DNA of 43,654 nucleotides from Bacteroidales bacterium (GTDB taxonomy: Bacteria > Bacteroidota > Bacteroidia > Bacteroidales > F082): contig JAFTXI010000026.1 in NCBI GenBank assembly GCA_017461665.1, positions 1-43,654 on the forward strand, given 5' to 3'. The notes under the pieces were generated by a model. The model saw only the letters and a program-made list of their open reading frames with translations, ran no database searches and had not been told where the DNA came from. Below are positions 15,895 through 24,094 of this stretch, in pieces; position 1 is the first letter of the stretch; every line of letters begins with the position of its first letter. The position numbers were made by a program, and so were the translations under genes.

Positions 15895-17658
15895 ATGAAA
15901 AAATTATCTTTACTCGTAGGTGCTTTGTTAGCTTGTTTTGTTCAAGTTAATGCACAAGATTTCGTTTCTACGACACCATCAAACAGAAATGTTATCATTG
16001 AAGAATTTACAGGTAGAAATTGTGGCTATTGCCCAGATGGTCACGTTATCGCAAATGAAATCGTACATAACAATCCAGGTAGAGTATGGTCTGTTAACGT
16101 ACATGCTGGTGGTTTCTCACCAACCTCTTATCCTAACTTAAATACAACAGAAAGCAATACCATTCTCAATGGTTTTGGTGTTTCAGGTTTCCCATCAGGA
16201 GCAGTTAACCGTTCAGACTATACCGCTTTGAACAGAGGTCAATGGGCATCATACGCTTCACAACAAATGGGTCAAGTTGCTGAATGTAATGTTGCTGGTC
16301 AGGCTGTTGTTAACCCAGCTACACGCGTTGCTAAAATCACTGTTGAAGTTTATTACACAGGAAATAGCGCAGAAGCAAACAACTATCTTACAGTTATGAT
16401 GTTACAAGATAGTATATGGGGTTCACAATCAGGTGGTTCTTACAATCCAGAACAATATGTAAACGGTCAATATTGCCACATGCATATTCTTCGTTCAACA
16501 GTAACTCCTACATGGGGTGAACAAATTGCTCCAACAACAGCTGGTACATTGATTACTAAAGAATACATGTACGAAATTCCTGAAACAATAGGTACTCCTA
16601 ATGGAGTTGAAGTTGACTTAGACAATATCACATTCCTTGCTTTTGTAACAGAAAGCGTTAAAACTCCAGGTAATGCTACACGTCCAATCCTCAATGCTTG
16701 TGAATTGTCAACACTCCAAGGTACAGAAGAAGCTATTTATCCTTACGTAGCTAATGTTAGCTCAGCTTCAGGTATCTCATGTTCAGAAACCAGAACATTT
16801 AATATAGGTGTTACAAATGGTGGTTTAGACGAAATTACATCTCTCAAATTAGAAGCTTACGTTGATGGCGAATTGGCAACAGAACAACCATGGGAAGGCA
16901 GTATCGCTTCATACGCAGGTACAATAGTTGAAATGGACATCAATGTCCCTGGTGGAACACATGATGTTGAAATTAAAATTGTTGAAGCTAACGGCGCAGC
17001 ATTTGAATTTGTAAAAGAGGTATCAGTATCATTCGATGAATGGGTTAATGTTCCAATCGAAGGTGAGGAAGAAGAATTCACAATCGAAATCATGCAAGAT
17101 AAATATGGTAACCAAATCACATGGGAACTCATCGGTTCAGACGGAACAGCTTTATCTTCAGGCGGTCCTTACACAATGTTGGTTGGTGGTTCAGCAGCAA
17201 CACAATTACACCAAGCAACAGTAACTATTCCTAATGGCGAATGCGTTAAATTCGTTATCAAAGACGCTGTCGGTAACGGTATCTGCTGCCAATATGGTGA
17301 AGGCTACTATCAAATTAAGAACGCTGCCGGTGACATCATCGTTGATGGTGATGGCGACTTCGGTACAGAAGCTGCTATCTTGTTGTCGGTAGGCGCTGGC
17401 GATGCAGTACAAGAAAATATCGCTACAGAAACATACAATGTATTCCCTAACCCTGTAAAAGACGTTCTTACAGTTAAAGGTGAAAATATGAGCCAAGTAG
17501 TTATCTACAACTCAATCGGTCAATTGGTTGAAACAATCAACACAAACGATAATGAAGTTAAAGTTAACGTAAGCGCTTACCAAAATGGTATGTATTTCAT
17601 CAACGTTATCGACAACAACGGTGAAATGACAACAACAAAAGTATCAGTCCTACATTGA
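15895..17658 (+). CDS. Omp28-like secreted protein with T9SS type-A sorting domain (paralogue 1)
   Basis: A 587-residue exported protein. A signal peptide (about 1-20, ending VNAQ) precedes an Omp28-type thioredoxin-like domain at about 25-260: NVIIEEFTGRNCGYCPDGH with C-x-x-C, VNVHAGGFSPTSYPNLNT, GFPSGAVNR, AECNVAGQAVVNP, and EVYYTGNSAEANNYLTVMML. An Ig-like part follows. A beta-sandwich domain at about 390-500 has TIEIMQDKYGNQITWEL, SGGPYT, and DAVGNGICCQYGEGYY. The C-terminus is a T9SS type-A sorting signal (NVFPNPVKDVL, IYNSIGQLV, YQNGMYFINV). It should be exported by Sec, then secreted by T9SS and attached to the cell surface. The thiol motif suggests redox or adhesin function, unproven. 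It heads a row of three paralogues. Confidence 0.88.
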   Translation: MKKLSLLVGALLACFVQVNAQDFVSTTPSNRNVIIEEFTGRNCGYCPDGHVIANEIVHNNPGRVWSVNVHAGGFSPTSYPNLNTTESNTILNGFGVSGFPSGAVNRSDYTALNRGQWASYASQQMGQVAECNVAGQAVVNPATRVAKITVEVYYTGNSAEANNYLTVMMLQDSIWGSQSGGSYNPEQYVNGQYCHMHILRSTVTPTWGEQIAPTTAGTLITKEYMYEIPETIGTPNGVEVDLDNITFLAFVTESVKTPGNATRPILNACELSTLQGTEEAIYPYVANVSSASGISCSETRTFNIGVTNGGLDEITSLKLEAYVDGELATEQPWEGSIASYAGTIVEMDINVPGGTHDVEIKIVEANGAAFEFVKEVSVSFDEWVNVPIEGEEEEFTIEIMQDKYGNQITWELIGSDGTALSSGGPYTMLVGGSAATQLHQATVTIPNGECVKFVIKDAVGNGICCQYGEGYYQIKNAAGDIIVDGDGDFGTEAAILLSVGAGDAVQENIATETYNVFPNPVKDVLTVKGENMSQVVIYNSIGQLVETINTNDNEVKVNVSAYQNGMYFINVIDNNGEMTTTKVSVLH

Positions 17659-17677
17659 TATATGAACTAAATAAAGA

Positions 17678-17713
17678 AGAGACGTTGCGAGTAGAGCAAC
17701 GTCTCTTTTTTTT
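17678..17713 (+). terminator. Terminator between Omp28-like paralogues 1 and 2
   Basis: AGAGACGTTGC (17678-17688) and GCAACGTCTCT (17696-17706) form a perfect 11-bp stem with a 7-nt loop, followed by T8. It shares the GAGACG end motif with the dispersed stem-loops. It implies that paralogue 1 is transcribed mostly on its own. Confidence 0.9.
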
Positions 17714-17789
17714 AAAATGAAAACGGTAATTATTCATTAATGATTATTAACAAACTATAGTAGAATAATTGCAATAAAATAATAATCAA

Positions 17790-19547
17790 ATGAAAAAGCT
17801 TTTACTTTCAATATGTGCGTTCTTGTTATGCGGTCAGAGTCTTTACTCTCAGGAGTTCGTCTCTACCGAAGTCGTAGACAGAAATATCTTGATAGAAGAG
17901 TTTACCGGAAAAGCCTGTATCAATTGTCCTCTTGGTCATGCAACGGCAAATATGCTTGTTGATGAGAATCCAGGAAGAATTTATATTGTTAATGTTCACG
18001 CAGGTTATTATTCCACAACGGCTTATCCCAATCTCAATACTAATATGGGCGATTCTCTGTTGCTCGCTCATAATGTAGGATTGTTTCCTTCGGCATTGAT
18101 AAATCGCACTTCGGATGGCTCGTTGCCATATAACACGTGGGAAAATACTGTGGCGCAACAACTTCCTCTGACTGCAGAATGTAATGTCGCAGGTCAGGTC
18201 GTAATAAATCCAGTGTCGCGCATCGCTACCGTAATAGTTGAGGTTTATTATACTTCCGATAGTAATGAAGAAGCTAACTATCTCACAATATACATGTTGC
18301 AAGATAGTATAATAGGGAATCAAACAGGTCATGGTTATAATCCAGATCAAGTTGTTAATGGCGAACAATACTGCCATCAACACATTCTTCGTGATGTTAT
18401 TACTCCAACTTGGGGCGATGAGATTGCTCCTACAACAGCAGGAACTCTTATCACGAAGACATACGAATACGAAATTCCAGAGATAATAGGCGACCCTAAC
18501 GGCGTTGAGATAGATTTCGATAACCTTCATTTCTTCGCCTTCGTTACGGAAAAACATCAAGGCAGTTCGACAAAACCTGTTCTTAATGTCAATTCGTTAA
18601 ATACATTCTTAGGAAGTCAAGAGGAAACGCTTCCTTATTTGAAGGAAATATTTCCTAAATCGCAGGTGGCTTGTTCCGATGATCGTGCGATAAGTGCTAA
18701 GGTGCAAAACTGCGGTACTCAGGATATTACATCAATAAAGTTTGAATATAAAGTTGATAATGCTGATGTGACGGAATTTACTTGGGAAGGAACCATCGCC
18801 TCAGGAGAAATTGCGATAATTGATAATGACGTGAATATTCCTTTGGGAAATCATGTTGTTGAAGTGAGAATTGTTGAGACTAACGGACAGACCTTCGATA
18901 TGGAAATGACAACATCCGTTGCGACTCAAGAATATCAGACTCTTTATATTGATGAGACAGAGAAAGAATTTACGCTTCAGATTATGCAGGATAAACACGG
19001 AAAACAGACTACTTGGGATGTGGTATCTTCTGAAAATGAAGTGCTTCTCTCAGGTGGACCTTATAATACATTAATCGGTGGCAGTACAGAACTTCATGAA
19101 GAACAATTGCTTTTGCATGACGGCGATTGTATCAAGTTTACTATCAGAGATAGCGAAGGTGACGGAATTTGTTGTGTTAATGGTGATGGTTATTACAGAC
19201 TTATCGACAGTGAAGGAAATATCATCATTGATGGCGACGGCGAGTTCGGAAGCGAGACTTTCTTTATGTTGAATGTTGTACGTGGCGACGCTATCGAAGA
19301 GATGACAAACGACGATACACCTTATAACATATATCCGAATCCTGCTAACGGCATCATCACAATAGAAGGTGAAAATATTAACAATATCATGTTGTTTAAT
19401 ACTTTAGGTCAATTGGTTAAAGATGTTAAAGTTACATCAAATTCTACCTCGATAAATATTGACGATTTGCAAAATGGTATGTATATAGTTAATATTATCG
19501 ATGATAAATCTTGTGTTAAGACATATAAAGTTTCAGTTCAGAATTAA
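17790..19547 (+). CDS. Omp28-like secreted protein with T9SS type-A sorting domain (paralogue 2)
   Basis: A 585-residue protein with the same architecture as its neighbours: signal peptide (ending YSQEF), thioredoxin-like domain with IEEFTGKACINCPLGH (C-x-x-C), TAECNVAGQVVINPVSRIATVIVEVYYT, and QDSIIGNQ. The beta-sandwich domain has TLQIMQDKHGKQTTWDV, LSGGPYNTL, and DSEGDGICCVNGDGYY. The T9SS type-A signal is NIYPNPANGII, LFNTLGQLV, LQNGMYIVNI. It keeps the paired Cys (ICC) of the sandwich domain. It is followed by paralogue 3 after only 20 bp, so 2 and 3 are probably co-transcribed. I see no convincing -7 box in 17714-17789. Confidence 0.88.
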   Translation: MKKLLLSICAFLLCGQSLYSQEFVSTEVVDRNILIEEFTGKACINCPLGHATANMLVDENPGRIYIVNVHAGYYSTTAYPNLNTNMGDSLLLAHNVGLFPSALINRTSDGSLPYNTWENTVAQQLPLTAECNVAGQVVINPVSRIATVIVEVYYTSDSNEEANYLTIYMLQDSIIGNQTGHGYNPDQVVNGEQYCHQHILRDVITPTWGDEIAPTTAGTLITKTYEYEIPEIIGDPNGVEIDFDNLHFFAFVTEKHQGSSTKPVLNVNSLNTFLGSQEETLPYLKEIFPKSQVACSDDRAISAKVQNCGTQDITSIKFEYKVDNADVTEFTWEGTIASGEIAIIDNDVNIPLGNHVVEVRIVETNGQTFDMEMTTSVATQEYQTLYIDETEKEFTLQIMQDKHGKQTTWDVVSSENEVLLSGGPYNTLIGGSTELHEEQLLLHDGDCIKFTIRDSEGDGICCVNGDGYYRLIDSEGNIIIDGDGEFGSETFFMLNVVRGDAIEEMTNDDTPYNIYPNPANGIITIEGENINNIMLFNTLGQLVKDVKVTSNSTSINIDDLQNGMYIVNIIDDKSCVKTYKVSVQN

Positions 19548-19567
19548 TAACAATAAAATGAATTAAG

Positions 19568-21313
19568 ATGAAAAAAATTGCATCATTATTTTTCGCTTTG
19601 ACATTTTTTATTGGAGCCAATGCGCAGCAATATGTGTCAACAGAAGTCGAAAACAGAAACCTTCTCATCGAGGAATTTACCGGAAGAGATTGTCCAAACT
19701 GTCCTGCCGGTCACATCATCTCCTCCGACATCATTCACACTAACGAAGGTCATGCTTGGAGTATCGGTATTCATACAGGTTATTTTGCTCCAACGACTTA
19801 TCCTAATTTGAACACCGACATCAGCGCTGTTCTCGTTGATCCTTACGATGATGTGAATGGCGGTTTAGGTTATCCTGCAGCAGTCTTGAATCGTTCGACT
19901 GAACAAGCAGTAGGTCGCGGTCAATGGAGAGACATCGCTGCTGAAGTGTTGCAACAAACAGCCGAGTGTAATGTGGCAGGTCATGTGGTAATCAATCCGA
20001 TAACACGTGTGGCAACGATAACAACTGAAGTTTATTATACTGCCAACAGCAACGAAGATACCAACTATCTCACAATAGTTATGGTTCAAGATAGTATCAT
20101 CGGACAGCAGGCATACGCTAATACCAATCCAGAACAATATATGGGTGATGATATGTACTGTCATCTTCATGTGCTTCGCGATGTTGTTACCGAAGATTGG
20201 GGAGATGAGATTGCTCCAACAACAGCAGGTTCTTTAGTGACAAAGACTTACGAATATACTATCCCAGAAATCATAGGTAACCCAAACGGCGTTGAAGTCG
20301 ATATGGATAACATCTATTTCATCGCTTTCGTGACTGAAAAATATCAGGGAATTGCTACACGTCCAATTCTTAATGTTAATAAACTTTCACAAAACTATTC
20401 TTCAGGTGAGGCTATTTCTCCTTATATGGCAGACATTGTAGTTGATGAGGGAATATTTTGTAAAAATGAAAGAACATTTAAAAACTATGTAAGAAATATT
20501 GGTTCCGATGAAATCACATCTATGAAGTTTGAAGTAAGCTATGAAAGTGGTGAAACTATCGAACAAGAATGGAACGGAAATATCGCTTCAGACCAAATAG
20601 AACGCATCGACTTTACCTTCGACATACCTGTAGGTGAGAATGATTTCACTTTTGATATTGTGGAAGTTAATGGTGAGGCTTTCGATTATTCAAAGACTGT
20701 GACATATAAATGTGACGAGTGGAACACTTTGACGTTGGCTTGTGTTGAAGAAACAGAAGTAACAATCGAAATACTTCAAGATAAATATGGTAATCATACT
20801 TCATGGGAGTTCTTGTCGTCAGATAATACAGTTTTGGCGTCTGATGGTCCATATATGTATCTTCCTAACACAGATAGCGAATTACATACATATACTGTAA
20901 CTGTCAGAGTTGGTGAATGTTATAAGTTTGTTATATATGACAGCTATGGAAATGGATTAGATGGCGGATATTACAGAATCTTGGATGATATGGGAAATGT
21001 CGTCGTTGATGGAAGCGTCGAGTTCACCGACATGACATATAGCGTTCTTTCTGTTGAGCCAGGTGTATCGCTTGATGAAACAATGACATCATCATCTTTG
21101 AATGTATATCCTAATCCTGCAAACGACTTTGTGAAACTATCAAAAGTCAATGGTCAGTTTTCAATGGTGAAGATATATAATATGATGGGAATGTTAATTG
21201 ATGAGATTCAGGTTAATTCTGATGAAATAGAAATCAATATCTCTGATTATAATCCTGGAATTTATTTCCTCAATGTTGATGGAGAAAGCGTTAAGGTAAT
21301 TAAGAATTCATAA
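19568..21313 (+). CDS. Omp28-like secreted protein with T9SS type-A sorting domain (paralogue 3)
   Basis: A 581-residue member of the trio. Signal peptide (ending NAQQ), thioredoxin-like domain with IEEFTGRDCPNCPAGH, and NPITRVATITTEVYYT are kept. The sandwich domain is altered: DSYGNGLDGGYYRI has lost the ICC cysteine pair found in paralogues 1 and 2. The C-terminal T9SS signal is NVYPNPANDFV, IYNMMGMLI, YNPGIYFLNV. The last residues (VIKNS) and stop lie at the start of a 7-bp repeat tract. It probably shares a transcript with paralogue 2 and ends near the hairpins at 21331-21412. Confidence 0.88.
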   Translation: MKKIASLFFALTFFIGANAQQYVSTEVENRNLLIEEFTGRDCPNCPAGHIISSDIIHTNEGHAWSIGIHTGYFAPTTYPNLNTDISAVLVDPYDDVNGGLGYPAAVLNRSTEQAVGRGQWRDIAAEVLQQTAECNVAGHVVINPITRVATITTEVYYTANSNEDTNYLTIVMVQDSIIGQQAYANTNPEQYMGDDMYCHLHVLRDVVTEDWGDEIAPTTAGSLVTKTYEYTIPEIIGNPNGVEVDMDNIYFIAFVTEKYQGIATRPILNVNKLSQNYSSGEAISPYMADIVVDEGIFCKNERTFKNYVRNIGSDEITSMKFEVSYESGETIEQEWNGNIASDQIERIDFTFDIPVGENDFTFDIVEVNGEAFDYSKTVTYKCDEWNTLTLACVEETEVTIEILQDKYGNHTSWEFLSSDNTVLASDGPYMYLPNTDSELHTYTVTVRVGECYKFVIYDSYGNGLDGGYYRILDDMGNVVVDGSVEFTDMTYSVLSVEPGVSLDETMTSSSLNVYPNPANDFVKLSKVNGQFSMVKIYNMMGMLIDEIQVNSDEIEINISDYNPGIYFLNVDGESVKVIKNS

Positions 21314-21323
21314 TGCATAATTA
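21298..21323. repeat. 7-bp phased micro-repeat (attcata/atgcata) at the paralogue 3 stop
   Basis: Units attaag, attcata, atgcata, attattt span the last codons and stop of the gene. The same unit set occurs at 14401-14418. Confidence 0.45.
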
Positions 21324-21330
21324 TTTGTAT

Positions 21331-21349
21331 GGACACATTGAATGTGTCC
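21331..21349. repeat. GGACACATT hairpin, copy 1
   Basis: GGACACATTgAATGTGTCC is a perfect 9-bp inverted repeat around one base. A second copy lies at 21984-22002 on the other side of the small PH gene. Confidence 0.65.
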
Positions 21350-21354
21350 TATGG

Positions 21355-21412
21355 AGAGACGTATCAATAATATTATGAAAATTAATAAGTTATTGTTGCT
21401 ACGTCTCTTTTT
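21355..21412 (+). terminator. GAGACG stem-loop repeat, copy D, likely terminator
   Basis: Arms AGAGACGTATCAATAATA and TATTGTTGCTACGTCTCT pair with few mismatches, followed by T5. It belongs to the GAGACG family and probably ends transcription of the Omp28-like genes. Confidence 0.65.
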
Positions 21413-21448
21413 AAGATTAATGGATCAAGGACAAAAGGAGGAGTCTCA

Positions 21449-21934
21449 ATGAAAATAAAATCATTCTTTCCATGGGATTTTTTGGTAATTGTAATCACAG
21501 TTGTTATCAATGCTATCTTCATATTATGCGTCTGGGATGCTTTTCAAACTGAGGTTTTATTGTTTGAGATTATCTCGTTATCTTTTATAACAATACCATT
21601 GCTTTTTATGCCAATCAGACTGATTGTTTCTGATAGAAATGTAATAATAATAAAACTATGTGGAAGAATTAAAATAAAACTGTCTGATATTAAATCATGT
21701 TGGATAATAAAAGATAGTAATGAGTTTTTTAATAATGGTGTTAGAAGATTTGGCAGTGGAGGTATGTATGGGATTTTAGGTCATTTCAAACACGATAATC
21801 TTGGAAAGCTTAGATGTTTCATCACTCATAGAGAACAGTGTTTTGTGGTTAAGACGAAAAATGATAAAGTATTTGTCATTAGTTCACCAAAACGAGATGA
21901 GATTGTTGAGTTTATTAATAAATATAAGGTTTAA
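21449..21934 (+). CDS. Small membrane protein with a bacterial PH-like domain
   Basis: A 161-residue protein. Two hydrophobic helices (about 10-28 and 38-58) are followed by a soluble domain of about 100 residues: LIVSDRNVIIIKLCGRIKIKLSDIKSCW, FGSGGMYGILGHFKHDNLGKLRCF, QCFVVKTKNDKVFVISSP, and a closing helix (RDEIVEFINKYK). This fits the bacterial PH (bPH) pattern. It is preceded by AGGAGG-like sequence (aaaggaggag, 21434-21443), a strong ribosome-binding site for this genome. It is enclosed by two copies of the GGACACATT hairpin plus GAGACG stem-loop. The function is unknown. Confidence 0.65.
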   Translation: MKIKSFFPWDFLVIVITVVINAIFILCVWDAFQTEVLLFEIISLSFITIPLLFMPIRLIVSDRNVIIIKLCGRIKIKLSDIKSCWIIKDSNEFFNNGVRRFGSGGMYGILGHFKHDNLGKLRCFITHREQCFVVKTKNDKVFVISSPKRDEIVEFINKYKV

Positions 21935-21983
21935 AGAAAAAACCTTAAACCTTAATTGTTAATTTATGATACGTAATTATTTT

Positions 21984-22002
21984 GGACACATTCGGTGTGT
22001 CC
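21984..22002. repeat. GGACACATT hairpin, copy 2
   Basis: GGACACAttcggTGTGTCC is a 7-bp inverted repeat, the same length and direction as the copy at 21331-21349. Confidence 0.6.
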
Positions 22003-22021
22003 GTACAAAATTATAAATAGA

Positions 22022-22076
22022 AGAGACACAGCAATTACATATTGTTTATTTTTAATGGTGTAATTGATACGTCTCT
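22022..22076. repeat. GAGACG stem-loop repeat, copy E
   Basis: Arms AGAGACACAGCAATTACA (22022-22039) and TGTAATTGATACGTCTCT (22059-22076), with three mismatches. The loop begins TATTGTT, as in copies F, G and H. It lies between the convergent PH gene and pyrF. Confidence 0.75.
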
Positions 22077-22087
22077 ACAATTGTAAA

Positions 22088-22897
22088 TTATAAAAACGCT
22101 GCCATTTGTTCTTGTAATTTTCTTGCTTCTTCAGCGGCTTTCTCTGCGAAGTCTTTTTCCTTTGAAGCGTAGATGATGCCTCTTGAAGAGTTGACCAACA
22201 AACCACATTCTTTGTTGAGACCGTATTTCGCTACTGCTGCCAAGTCGCCGCCTTGTGCTCCAACACCTGGTACTAACAAGAAATGATTTGGTAACATCTT
22301 TCTTATCTCGCCTAATTCTTCAGGGTGTGTTGCTCCAACAACGTACATCATCTTGTTGTCGTCAGCCCAAGTGCTTGACTTAGAAAGTACTTCCTTATAA
22401 AGTTCATGACCCTCGATGTTGAGATATTGGAAGTCTTTTGAACCTTTGTTTGATGTGAGAGCCAACAAGATAACCCATTTGTTATCAAAGCCTAAAAATG
22501 GTTCTACAGAGTCTAATCCCATGTAAGGCGCTACTGTTATAGCATCGCTACTCATTGTCTCAAAGAACGCTCTTGCATAGTTGGCTGATGTGTTTCCGAT
22601 GTCGCCTCTCTTAGCGTCGGCGATGACGAAAATCTCAGGATAGTTAGCCTTGATGTATTTTATTGTCTTGTCCAAACTTTCCCAACCTTTAGCTCCATAT
22701 ACTTCATAGAAAGCTGTGTTAGGTTTGTAAGCTACTGTATATTGTGCAGTCGCATCGATAATCTGCTTGTTGAACTCGAAAACAGGGTCTTCACATTCCA
22801 AAAGATGCTGTGGAATCTTGTTGATGTCGGTGTCTAAACCAACGCAAAGAAACGACTTCTTTGCAAATATCTGCTCTACTAATTGTTGCTTGTTCAT
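22088..22897 (-). CDS. pyrF: Orotidine 5'-phosphate decarboxylase (type 2)
   Basis: A 269-residue enzyme that converts OMP to UMP, the last step of de novo pyrimidine synthesis. The ATG at 22897 is chosen because [24 protein letters not shown] is the family N-terminus; the longer in-frame start at 22936 would lie in a repeat. The catalytic segment [11 protein letters not shown] is present with its Lys and Asp residues. [11 protein letters not shown] is the phosphate-binding loop near the end, and [10 protein letters not shown] follows. It is the last gene of the minus-strand group and is separated from prfA by stem-loop copy F. Confidence 0.95.
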   Translation of the reverse strand: MNKQQLVEQIFAKKSFLCVGLDTDINKIPQHLLECEDPVFEFNKQIIDATAQYTVAYKPNTAFYEVYGAKGWESLDKTIKYIKANYPEIFVIADAKRGDIGNTSANYARAFFETMSSDAITVAPYMGLDSVEPFLGFDNKWVILLALTSNKGSKDFQYLNIEGHELYKEVLSKSSTWADDNKMMYVVGATHPEELGEIRKMLPNHFLLVPGVGAQGGDLAAVAKYGLNKECGLLVNSSRGIIYASKEKDFAEKAAEEARKLQEQMAAFL

Positions 22898-22924
22898 GAT
22901 GTAAATTATTTTGTTATTCTTGTT

Positions 22925-22976
22925 GAGACGCATCAATTACGTATTGTTAATTATCATAGGAGTATTGGTACGTCTC
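22925..22976. repeat. GAGACG stem-loop repeat, copy F
   Basis: Arms GAGACGCATCAATTAC (22925-22940) and GTATTGGTACGTCTC (22962-22976), one base shorter on the right. The loop is GTATTGTTAATTATCATAGGA. It lies between prfA and pyrF, where it could attenuate transcription into pyrF. Confidence 0.7.
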
Positions 22977-22982
22977 TACATT

Positions 22983-23009
22983 TTAATTGTTAATTGTCAA
23001 TTGTTAATT
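22983..23009. repeat. 7-bp phased micro-repeat (aattgtt/aattgtc) at the prfA stop
   Basis: Units aattgtt, aattgtc, aattgtt, aatt overlap the prfA stop codon (23004-23006). Confidence 0.6.
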
Positions 23010-24074
23010 CTCTTTAAGTCTTTCCGCGTTTTCTGCCATCTGGAGTTTCTCGATGATCTCGTTGATGTCGCCGTCGATGATGGCTTGCAAATTATATATT
23101 GTCAGGTTGATACGATGGTCGGTGACGCGTCCTTGAGGATAGTTGTATGTCCTGATTTTCGCTGAGCGGTCGCCGGTAGATACCATCGTCTTTCTCTGAG
23201 AAGCGATGCCTTCAAGATATTTGTTGTATTCTCTTTCGTAGAGGCGCGTTCTAAGGACTTTCATCGCAGTGGCTAAGTTCTTAATCTGCGATTTCTCGTC
23301 TTGACAAGATACTACGATTCCACTTGGGATGTGTGTCAATCTGATAGCAGAGTATGTTGTGTTAACTGACTGACCGCCTGGACCTGATGCACAGAACGTC
23401 TCCTTGCGGATGTCTTTCTCGTTGAGTTCTACGTCGAACTCTTCTGCTTCAGGGAGAACTACTACCGACGCTGCTGATGTATGGATTCTGCCTTGTGTCT
23501 CGGTCTTAGGCACACGCTGCACGCGATGAACTCCCGACTCGAATTTCAGCAATCCGTATGCTCCGTCACCTATCACGTTGAAAACTATTTCTTTGAAACC
23601 GCCGGCAGTGCCTTCGTTCATCTCAACGAGTTCTATCTTCCAGCCTTTTGTCTCGCAGTATCTTACATACATTCTGTAGAGGTCGCCGGCGAAGATAGAA
23701 GCCTCGTCGCCGCCGGTACCTGCTCGTATCTCCATGACGGCGTTTTTATCGTCGGTTGGATCCTTAGGTATGAGCATGACGCGAATCTCTTCTACCAAAG
23801 TCTCGCATCTTTGTTCCGCAGTCTCCAACTCCTCTTGTGCCATCTCGCGTATCTCTTCGTCTTTCTCGTTCTTCAAGATGTCACGAGCTTCTTCTATGTT
23901 AGATAATAGATTTTTGTATTCTTTGAAAGCTACAACAATAGGCTCCAACTCTTTATAATCCTTGTTGATTTTGACAAAACGTTTCATGTCGCCAATAATC
24001 TCAGGATCGTTGAGTTGCTCGCCCAAGGCTTCCCATTTGGTTTTAATATCTTCTAACTTATCAATGATTTCCAT
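23004..24074 (-). CDS. prfA: Peptide chain release factor 1
   Basis: A 356-residue RF1 that reads UAA and UAG and triggers peptide release. It has the codon-recognition P-x-T motif as RVPKTETQGRIHTSA (189-191), the GGQ motif in ASGPGGQSVNTTYSA (233-235), and the RF1-type TGDRSAKIRTYNYPQGRVTDHR segment. The length is normal. It is encoded 20 bp after the purM stop, so the two are probably co-transcribed. The final codon and stop lie in a 7-bp repeat. Confidence 0.97.
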   Translation of the reverse strand: MEIIDKLEDIKTKWEALGEQLNDPEIIGDMKRFVKINKDYKELEPIVVAFKEYKNLLSNIEEARDILKNEKDEEIREMAQEELETAEQRCETLVEEIRVMLIPKDPTDDKNAVMEIRAGTGGDEASIFAGDLYRMYVRYCETKGWKIELVEMNEGTAGGFKEIVFNVIGDGAYGLLKFESGVHRVQRVPKTETQGRIHTSAASVVVLPEAEEFDVELNEKDIRKETFCASGPGGQSVNTTYSAIRLTHIPSGIVVSCQDEKSQIKNLATAMKVLRTRLYEREYNKYLEGIASQRKTMVSTGDRSAKIRTYNYPQGRVTDHRINLTIYNLQAIIDGDINEIIEKLQMAENAERLKEN

Positions 24075-24094
24075 CTTTGGTAGGTTAATCTTTA

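Noticed and set aside
17826-18560. Minus-strand 244-codon frame opposite Omp28-like paralogue 2
   Set aside because: It is a shadow of the plus-strand gene, which has a signal peptide, domain motifs and T9SS domain; the antisense protein has no recognisable features.
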